Of a stretch of DNA of 8,138 bases, positions 1-4,776 are shown one piece after another. Each line of letters opens with the position of its first letter. Within the stretch, counting starts at the first letter, position 1. The translations under genes and the position numbers were made by a program. The DNA comes from Bifidobacteriaceae bacterium (lineage in GTDB: Bacteria > Actinomycetota > Actinomycetes > Actinomycetales > WQXJ01). The DNA is taken from contig JAISCU010000391.1 of NCBI GenBank assembly GCA_031265345.1, positions 1-8,138 on the forward strand, given 5' to 3'. A model generated the notes under the pieces. That model saw nothing but the letters and a program-made list of their open reading frames with translations. It had not been told where the DNA came from and searched no databases.

Positions 1-1
1 C

Positions 2-727
2 CCGGAGGAGCGCGCGAAGTCCGTGAACCAGTTGATGGCCCGCCCGCACATGCTCATCCACGTGCCCGCCGCCACCCTGCTCGGCGCCTCCGAGCGGCCC
101 GCATGGCTGTCCGACAACACCCCGATCCCCGCCGACGTGGTCCGCGAACTCGCGAAGGACGCGACCTGGCAGGCCCTGGTCGAGGACGCCGGCAGGGTGG
201 TCGGGCTCGGGGACCGGGTGCTCGCGCCAGGGTGGGTCTTCGGCCCGGCGGCCGGATCGGCCGGCCCGATCCCCGGACCGGTGGGCGCGGGCACCCAGCC
301 AGGGACCCCCGGATCGGCCGGCACGACACCCGAGCCGGTGGACGCGGTGTCAGGCACGGCTGGGCCGGCCACCGGGCCGCCGGGCGCGCTGCCGCGCCCC
401 GCGGATTGGCCCGCGAACACCGTCGCCTCCGACTCCTACCAGGCGGGCGCCAAGCTCAGGCTGCTCTTGGAAGCACGCGACCGGGGCTGCTGCGTCCCGA
501 ACTGCTCGGCGCCGCCAGTCCGGTGCGAAGCCGACCACCGGGTTCCTTACGACCCGGCCCGACCGGCGGCCGAGCAGACCACCGGTTCGAACATGCAACT
601 CTTATGCAAAGCCCACCACCAGCTGAAGACCCACCAAGGCTGGGCCCACAACCACGACCCCGCCACCGGGACCGCCACCATCACCCCGCCACACAGCCCA
701 CCAGTCGCCGCCATCCCGCGCGAATAA
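2..727 (+). CDS. DUF222/13E12-type HNH endonuclease, C-terminal part (5' end outside window)
   Basis: The frame is open from the left edge (reading PEERAKSV...), so the GTG at 23 is probably internal and the true start lies upstream. The first ~75 residues look like the end of a DUF222 region. A low-complexity Gly/Pro/Ala/Thr linker follows (bases ~240-405), and then a compact HNH nuclease domain. That domain shows a CxxPNC cysteine pair, CEADHRVPYD (the His-containing first HNH strand, bases ~523-550), a central Asn (SNMQLLC), and KAHHQLKTH as the final metal-binding His segment. These DUF222-HNH proteins are abundant, often multicopy, in high-GC Actinomycetota. They are presumed metal-dependent DNA nucleases and their biological role is poorly known. 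The HNH core looks complete. The gene converges on the broken fic gene. Family assignment is firm; substrate and role are not known. Confidence 0.88.
   Translation, partial: PEERAKSVNQLMARPHMLIHVPAATLLGASERPAWLSDNTPIPADVVRELAKDATWQALVEDAGRVVGLGDRVLAPGWVFGPAAGSAGPIPGPVGAGTQPGTPGSAGTTPEPVDAVSGTAGPATGPPGALPRPADWPANTVASDSYQAGAKLRLLLEARDRGCCVPNCSAPPVRCEADHRVPYDPARPAAEQTTGSNMQLLCKAHHQLKTHQGWAHNHDPATGTATITPPHSPPVAAIPRE
253..366 (+). repeat. Imperfect 57-bp tandem duplication in the HNH protein linker
   Basis: Two adjacent 57-base units (253-309 and 310-366) start with the same 13 bases, CGGATCGGCCGGC. They stay similar for about 38 bases and then diverge. The unit is 19 codons, so the reading frame is kept: it encodes GSAGPIPGPVGAG... 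and then GSAGTTPEPVDAV.... It lies in the low-complexity hinge between the DUF222 and HNH parts, where length changes are likely tolerated. Confidence 0.55.
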
Positions 728-824
728 GCCCCACAGGCAGTCCAAAGACGCCCGAACCGACCACCAGCGGCGACGAGCCGACCGCCGGAGTCCGGCCAGC
801 GGCATCGTCCATCTGGTTGACCAT

Positions 825-840
825 TCGCAGATGTCTGCGA
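825..840. repeat. Perfect inverted repeat between the convergent HNH and fic genes
   Basis: TCGCAGA-TG-TCTGCGA has two perfect 7-base arms around a 2-base centre. As RNA it could fold as a 6-bp stem with a 4-base loop. It lies in the 169-bp gap between the HNH stop (727) and the restored fic stop (897). That position would suit a bidirectional terminator, but no T-tract follows on either strand. It may equally be a protein-binding palindrome or chance. The rest of the gap (728-896) shows nothing recognisable. Confidence 0.25.
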
Positions 841-896
841 GCGAAGACTCAGCCTGGATCGGGATTGTGAGGTCTGCCCAAGTGCGCACGACGTGC

Positions 897-1814
897 TCAG
901 CGGAGGGCGGGACCGGTGCTTTCGGCCGCTTGCAACGCAGATTCTGGGTGCCCCGCGAGCGCTGCGTGATAGGCCGTCGCCCGGCCCGAGCCGACCTTGG
1001 CGATCACTCCCCCGCGGACGAGGTCCCCCCAAGGCGGCTTCGATAGTTGTGGGGCTCACATCGGGCAGGATTTCGATCAGTTCCGACTTGCGGATGGGGA
1101 TCGGATGCGCCACCACAGCTTCCCGCACGCGGTCCTTCTTGCTTTGGCGCCCCGTGCCCGCCGCGGCGACACTGCGGTCCAACTCCCGGTAGCAGGCCAG
1201 CACAGCGCGCAATGAATACTGGAGAAAGGGGAAGTAGTCGTTCCTGTCCTCGTGCCACCCTCCTGAGCTCGCGCGCAGCGCTTCGTAGCAGTCCTCCTTG
1301 GTCCGGCTGATCTGCTCCTCCAACGACGCGTAACGCGTCACGTCCACACGGGCCTTGTAGAGGGCCAGGATGGTCACGAGCCTGGAGATTCGGCCGTTCC
1401 CGTCGGCGAACGGGTGCACACACAGCAAATCGAGCACCATGCACGGAGTCGCTAAGAGCGGGTCGACTCCCTGGCCGCCGAAGGCGTCGGCCCAGGCCAA
1501 CGTGAGGTGCTCCATCGCCACAGGCGTTTCCTGTGCCGTCACAGTCGCGAACCGTACCTTGCGCCGCCCCGCTGAATTGACCTTGATGATGGCATTATCC
1601 CCAGTCTTGTACCGCCCTCCAGGCGCGGCGGTGTACGCGAGCATGACATCGTGGAGCCGGAGGATGGCGGCTTCGGTGACGTCCGCCGCGGCGTGACGAT
1701 TCCCTCGATCGCGTTCGAGGCCCCGACCGACCGAACGCGCGCCGCGCGCTCGAGCCCGGCGAGCGCTCCAGGAACCTGCCCCTTCTTGAGGAACCCTTAG
1801 TCGAAGGATCGCAT
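897..1814 (-). pseudogene. fic: Fic-family AMPylase-like gene, broken by stop, deletions and frameshifts
   Basis: The Fic core is clear: TEAAILRLHDVMLAYTA, GGRYKTGDNAI, and the catalytic loop HPFADGNGRISR (bases ~1385-1420). Fic proteins usually transfer AMP (or another group) to target proteins through the His of this loop. The gene is not intact. An ATG at 1814, preceded by AAAGGG, opens MRSFD and then meets TAA at codon 6. Past that stop, the same frame reads GFLKKGQVPGALAGLERAA and then GASNAIEGIVT, which is the inhibitory (S/T)xxxE(G/N) helix motif. The catalytic core lies in a different frame. From my memory of the family, helices are missing both before and after the inhibitory motif (very roughly 30 and 45 residues). 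At the 3' end, a run of six Cs (1025-1030) shifts the frame after PTTIEAALG. Removing one base restores DLVRGGVIAKVGSGRATAY, a winged-helix-like end, and a TGA at 897-899. The remaining ~918 bp is shorter than the usual ~1.1 kb. It is very likely non-functional, though a core fragment could still be translated. Confidence 0.85.
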
Positions 1815-1821
1815 GACACCC

Positions 1822-1900
1822 TTTCTGCATCTTTTCGGTTGACCAACATGCAGATAGCTCTAACTTAGCTGCATATGAACGGTGCAGACATGTGCAGATA
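1822..1900. promoter_or_regulatory. Cluster of TGCAGA-type boxes upstream of the fic remnant
   Basis: Within 80 bases upstream of the fic start the element recurs in both directions. It appears as TTTCTGCAT (1822-1830), ATGCAGATA (1848-1856), TAGCTGCAT (1866-1874), GTGCAGACA (1882-1890) and GTGCAGATA (1892-1900). The last two are direct repeats exactly 10 bases apart, about one helical turn. The pair 1848-1856/1866-1874 forms an inverted repeat (8 of 9 positions) around GCTCTAACT. This AT-richer stretch may be the former fic promoter and operator. No regulator is identified. The remainder up to the vapC stop (1901-2000) holds nothing recognisable. Confidence 0.35.
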
Positions 1901-2000
1901 CTGCTTCGCGACTCTCCCGGCCCCACAGCGCCGTACCCAGACGGGCGCAAACTCGCGATGTCGGCGCGAGGCTGGGCGGGCGGCATCGGCGGCTGCGGTC

Positions 2001-2387
2001 CTATTGTGGTGCGGGCACCGGCGGCCGCAAGGCGGAGAACATGGGGAAGTGCTTGACGTTCATCGTTGCCGGGTCGGCACCCAGTTCGACCGTGGTGGCA
2101 GCGATGAGGTAGTCGCCCAGCGTGATCCCGGAATGGCTGCGCCTGTGGGTATGCATGAATCCGCCTGCCCGACGGGCCGCCAACTCGCTCACGCCGACAG
2201 CCTGGAACGCGGAGAGCAGGCGCCACACTCCCTGGCGCTCGACGCTGCGCATTCCGCCGATCAGCTCAGCCACAGTCACCACGGTGATCTCCAGTGGCCC
2301 CTGCGTTCTGGCGTGTTCCAGCCAGTTCCCTGTGGCGGCGTGCCCGCGCAAGTGATTGATGAGCACATCGGTGTCGACCAGGACCAT
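2001..2387 (-). CDS. vapC: VapC-family PIN-domain toxin (ribonuclease)
   Basis: This 128-residue protein has the size and layout of a VapC toxin. These are Mg2+-dependent PIN-domain ribonucleases that cut tRNA, rRNA or mRNA when freed from their antitoxin. The acidic active-site set is visible: D5 and D7 in VLVDTDVLINHL, E41 in TVAELIGG, and D92 in GITLGDYLIAATT. The late segment TMNVKHFPMF matches the usual T.N.KHF element. The start ATG at 2387 lies 3 bases after the stop of the antitoxin gene with no clear ribosome-binding site. Translation is therefore probably coupled to the upstream gene, as is usual in vapBC operons. The reading frame is undamaged and all key residues are present, so it is probably active. 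The RNA target cannot be read from the sequence. Confidence 0.9.
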   Translation of the reverse strand: MVLVDTDVLINHLRGHAATGNWLEHARTQGPLEITVVTVAELIGGMRSVERQGVWRLLSAFQAVGVSELAARRAGGFMHTHRRSHSGITLGDYLIAATTVELGADPATMNVKHFPMFSALRPPVPAPQ

Positions 2388-2390
2388 TGA

Positions 2391-2642
2391 TCAGGGCCGC
2401 CGGAGCGCGTCTTGCCGACCCAAGCGGGCGTCGCCATCCCTGGGCGACGTCACCAGGTCAGGCACCGTGCCGAAAGACTCGCGGATCGCAGCCAAGTCGT
2501 TCTCCAGCCTCGGGTCGCTCCCCGCGATAGCGCCCTCGACCAGACGGCGCAGAATGTCCGACCTTGACACCCCTTCGTCGCGCGCCATGGTGTCGAGAGC
2601 GTCGAGCTGCCTGTCTTCGAAATAGCTGTTGGTGCGGCGCAT
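2391..2642 (-). CDS. vapB: VapB-type ribbon-helix-helix (CopG-like) antitoxin
   Basis: This 83-residue protein opens with a ribbon-helix-helix fold. A short strand (TNSYF) leads to helix 1 (EDRQLDALDTMARDEG) and then to the turn and helix 2 (VSRSDILRRLVEGAI). Such proteins bind operator DNA as dimers. The polar C-terminal tail (residues ~45-83) is where antitoxins of this type usually wrap around and block the PIN toxin. The gene sits immediately before vapC in the same direction, in the standard antitoxin-first order, and the pair probably represses its own transcription. The ATG at 2642 is chosen because the fold starts right after it. It has no ribosome-binding site, which fits the candidate leaderless promoter just upstream. 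Confidence 0.85.
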   Translation of the reverse strand: MRRTNSYFEDRQLDALDTMARDEGVSRSDILRRLVEGAIAGSDPRLENDLAAIRESFGTVPDLVTSPRDGDARLGRQDALRRP

Positions 2643-2654
2643 ACACCATAGTAT
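2643..2654 (-). promoter_or_regulatory. Candidate -10 element for leaderless vapBC transcription, with small palindrome
   Basis: Reading toward vapB, TACTAT (2653 to 2648) matches the TAnnnT -10 consensus and is followed by GGTGT and then the ATG at 2642. A start site 6-7 bases after the hexamer would fall on or next to the ATG. That explains the lack of a ribosome-binding site. No good -35 is seen 17 bases upstream. ATAC...GTAT (2641-2644/2651-2654) makes a small inverted repeat overlapping the -10, a possible antitoxin operator. Low-GC bases in a GC-rich surround support a promoter, but the match is short. Confidence 0.4.
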
Positions 2655-2718
2655 TCATCGTCGCATGGAGCGGGCCGCGCCTTGCCGGAGATTTCGCCCG
2701 GATTCTGCCGTCTGCACG

Positions 2719-2844
2719 ATGCCGTCCAGACTCGAGTTGTTGCTCCAGGTGCGGACGTGCTATGGCGTGCGCTGGGCGTACAACGGACGCCCCCTGGCCC
2801 AGCTTCAAGGATTCATCGCGGCCAGGATGCGCGACCTGCGGTAA
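2719..2844 (+). other. Possible 3' remnant of a plus-strand gene, unrecognised
   Basis: A plus-strand frame ends in TAA at 2842-2844. It reads MPSRLELLLQVRTCYG, then VRWAYNGRPLAQLQGF, then IAARMRDLR. Across 2701-2841 most codons end in G or C, as in the real genes here. The peptide has mixed hydrophobic and charged composition rather than the Arg/Pro-rich look of shadow frames. No family is recognised and no convincing start is seen; upstream of ~2700 the frame looks non-coding and overlaps vapB. It may be the tail of a gene lost when the vapBC region arrived, or a chance frame. It converges on the second kinase gene, whose stop is at 2848. Confidence 0.2.
2774..2792 (-). terminator. Weak hairpin downstream of the kinase operon
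   Basis: About 56 bases beyond the last kinase stop, on the transcribed strand, GGGCGT and ACGCCC form a perfect 6-bp GC-rich stem around a 7-base loop. No U-tract follows, so it does not look like a classic intrinsic terminator. Actinobacterial terminators often lack U-tracts, so it is kept as a weak candidate. Confidence 0.2.
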
Positions 2845-2847
2845 CGG

Positions 2848-4704
2848 TCAGGCGGCGTCGGGGGTCAGGGAGGTCAGGACGGCGTCGATGTCGGCGAAAT
2901 CGTTCGCGCCGGTCGGAGGGCTGGAGACGAAGCAGAGGGTGTAGGTACCGCCCTGCACGGCGTCCGCGGCGTACAGCTGGACCGGGTAGAGGGTGTCCGT
3001 CTCGTCGTAGACCGCGAACGAGACCTCGTACCAGAGCTGGTCGCCCAGATCGGATCGGTACTCGGAGGCGATGTACTCCCAGTTGCTCGAGCCCATGTTG
3101 ACGGCGATGTCCTCCATCTGGGCGTCCATGTTGGCGATCAACGTCGCCACATCCATGGTCGAGTCGTACACCACGACCGCGAAGGAGCTCTCGTCCGGAG
3201 AGATCAGCGAGATCCCATCAGTGTCCTCCCCCGGCGTCCATCCGGACGGCACCTCGAAGCCCAGCCCCAACGCGTCGGAGTGGTACCAGTTGTCCGGCAG
3301 GTCCGGGGTCGGCGGCTCCGGTGTCGGCTCGGTCGGGTCCGGAGTTGGGGTGGGCGGAGCTTCGGTCTCGGGACTGACGGCGGGCAAGGACACTGGCGGG
3401 TTCCCGCCGCCCACGGCGTTGTGCTTCCCGCCACCCGAGACCGCCAGCGTCACACCCACGACGATGCCGACCAGCAGCACGGCCGCGGCCGCGCCGGTCG
3501 CGATCAACGCGCCCCTGGAGCCAGTCAACCGTTTCCACAGCGAAGCCTTCCCGTCACCGCTGGACGAGCCCCCGAACGGCTCCGGCCTGCCGGGACCCAG
3601 CGGTCCGCCAGGTCCGCCAGGCCCTGCTCCCGCGCCACCATGACCTAAGACATCGGTGGGGCCAGTCGCCACGCCCGTCACCGGGCCGCTCATGCCGGGT
3701 CCGCCAGCCCAGGCAGTGGGACCAGTTCCGGTTTCGACCGACCGACCCGCCAATGCCGCCACGAACTGCCCCATCGACTGGTAACGGTCGTCCGCCCGCA
3801 CCGCCAAAGCCCGCATCAAGGCCGCCTCCGCGTAGGCCGGCAACGCCACCCCCAACGCCGACGGCGGCGCCAGGGTGTCCTGATGCAACCGGTCGATGGC
3901 GTCTGGGGGCCGCGAACCGGTCAGGCAGTAGTAGAACGTCGCCGCCAGGGCGTACAGGTCGGTCCACGGCCCCTGACGCCCGTGCGTCCGGTACTGCTCC
4001 TCCGGCGCGAAGCCATGCTTCAGGATCACGGACAGGGAACGCTCGTCACCGAGGGCGAACCGGGCCGCACCGAAGTCCAGCAGCTTCGACTGGCCGGTCG
4101 AGGTCACATAGACGTTGTCCGGGCTGATGTCCCGATGCAGCAAAGCCCGCGCGTGGACCTGCTCCAATGCCGCCGCTATCGGCTCCAGGAAACGCGCCAC
4201 CTGGTCGAAACCGAGCCTGCCACCGGCGTTCGCCACCAGGTCCTTCAAACTCATCCCGTCGACGTACTCCATGGTGAAGTAGGCGGTGTTGTTCTCCAAG
4301 AAGAAGTTCTGCACCTTCGCGATGTTCGGCGCGTCCGAGAGCTGCGCCAGGATGCGGGCCTCGTCCAAGAACTTCTGCTTGTTCGCCTGGAAGTCCGCCT
4401 CGTGTTGACTCGACAGCAGCACCACCGACGTCCGGTCCTGGTCCCGCGAGATCAACCCCGCGGGCATGTACTCCTTGACCGCCACTTTCACCTGCAGCGT
4501 CAAGTCGAACGCCAGGTAGGTGATCCCGAATCCGCCCTGGCCCAGCGGCTTTCCCACCAGGTAGCGCCCGGCCAGGATCTCCCCCGGCGGCAGAGCCAGG
4601 GTGAAAGAGGACGGGACGGCAGGGTCGAACCCGCAGTGAGGGCACGGCCGGGTGGCCACCTCCCGGAAACAGCCCAAGCAAAGCCGGTCAAGATCCATGT
4701 CCAT
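2848..4704 (-). CDS. Membrane Ser/Thr protein kinase with N-terminal Zn-ribbon and PsbP/Mog1-like ectodomain (paralogue 1)
   Basis: It should transfer phosphate from ATP to Ser/Thr of proteins, with the kinase domain in the cytoplasm. Order (numbered from the ATG at 4704): Zn-ribbon, C9-x2-C12-x8-C21-x2-C24. Kinase domain ~47-310: Gly-loop GQGGFGITY (55-63), ATP lysine K77 (VAVKEY), catalytic HRDISPDN (D192, N197), Mg-binding DFG (D210), APE-like FAPEEQY (232-238). Gly/Pro-rich cytoplasmic stretch to ~390. Membrane helix ~399-423 after basic SLWKRLTGSRG. Pro/Thr/Glu linker to ~472. Ectodomain ~473-618 opening WYHSDALGLGFEVPSGW, resembling PsbP/Mog1/LpqN (DUF1795-like) proteins. The usual catalytic-loop Lys is Ser. 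There are two adjacent ATGs; 4704 is preferred over 4707 because AGGAG then lies 6 bases upstream and the start matches the paralogue. It is last in the operon, ~72 bases after paralogue 2. Substrate and ligand are unknown. Confidence 0.92.
   Translation of the reverse strand: MDMDLDRLCLGCFREVATRPCPHCGFDPAVPSSFTLALPPGEILAGRYLVGKPLGQGGFGITYLAFDLTLQVKVAVKEYMPAGLISRDQDRTSVVLLSSQHEADFQANKQKFLDEARILAQLSDAPNIAKVQNFFLENNTAYFTMEYVDGMSLKDLVANAGGRLGFDQVARFLEPIAAALEQVHARALLHRDISPDNVYVTSTGQSKLLDFGAARFALGDERSLSVILKHGFAPEEQYRTHGRQGPWTDLYALAATFYYCLTGSRPPDAIDRLHQDTLAPPSALGVALPAYAEAALMRALAVRADDRYQSMGQFVAALAGRSVETGTGPTAWAGGPGMSGPVTGVATGPTDVLGHGGAGAGPGGPGGPLGPGRPEPFGGSSSGDGKASLWKRLTGSRGALIATGAAAAVLLVGIVVGVTLAVSGGGKHNAVGGGNPPVSLPAVSPETEAPPTPTPDPTEPTPEPPTPDLPDNWYHSDALGLGFEVPSGWTPGEDTDGISLISPDESSFAVVVYDSTMDVATLIANMDAQMEDIAVNMGSSNWEYIASEYRSDLGDQLWYEVSFAVYDETDTLYPVQLYAADAVQGGTYTLCFVSSPPTGANDFADIDAVLTSLTPDAA
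4256..4332. repeat. 77-bp tract identical in both kinase genes (second copy at 6221-6297)
   Basis: Bases 4256-4332 and 6221-6297 are identical over 77 positions, third codon positions included. They encode the end of the N-lobe around NIAKVQNFF, LENNTAYFTMEY and VDG. Flanking codons differ between the paralogues. A second tract, 3440-3547 against 5366-5473 (the membrane helix and its basic cytoplasmic flank), differs at only about 8 of 108 positions. Recent duplication or gene conversion would explain both. Confidence 0.85.
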
Positions 4705-4776
4705 CATTCGCTCCTAGTCATGAGGCCGGCCACCGGTCGAGGGGGCCGGGACTCGGTTGGGTCGCATGCCATAAGG
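4705..4776 (-). promoter_or_regulatory. Gap between the two kinase genes, with ribosome-binding site for paralogue 1
   Basis: The 72-base gap carries a clear AGGAG 6 bases before the ATG at 4704. CCGGCC and GGCCGG arms could pair around a 12-base loop, with no T-tract after. No -10/-35 pair is evident, so read-through from the upstream genes is the simplest reading. The hairpin could lower expression of the last gene, but this is speculative. Confidence 0.4.

Noticed and set aside
103..870. A 255-codon plus-strand frame overlapping the HNH gene and running past its end.
   Set aside because: It is Arg/Pro/Gly-rich and out of frame with the HNH motifs; a shadow of the real gene.
547..2226. A single 559-codon minus-strand frame covering the HNH end, the fic core and part of vapC.
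   Set aside because: Only the middle (about 1030-1695) encodes the Fic core. The rest is antisense to HNH or out of frame with vapC and fic, so it is not one protein.
4705..4707. The first of two adjacent ATGs as start of kinase paralogue 1.
   Set aside because: AGGAG would be only 3 bases away; the second ATG has a 6-base spacing and aligns with the start of the paralogue. The difference is one residue.
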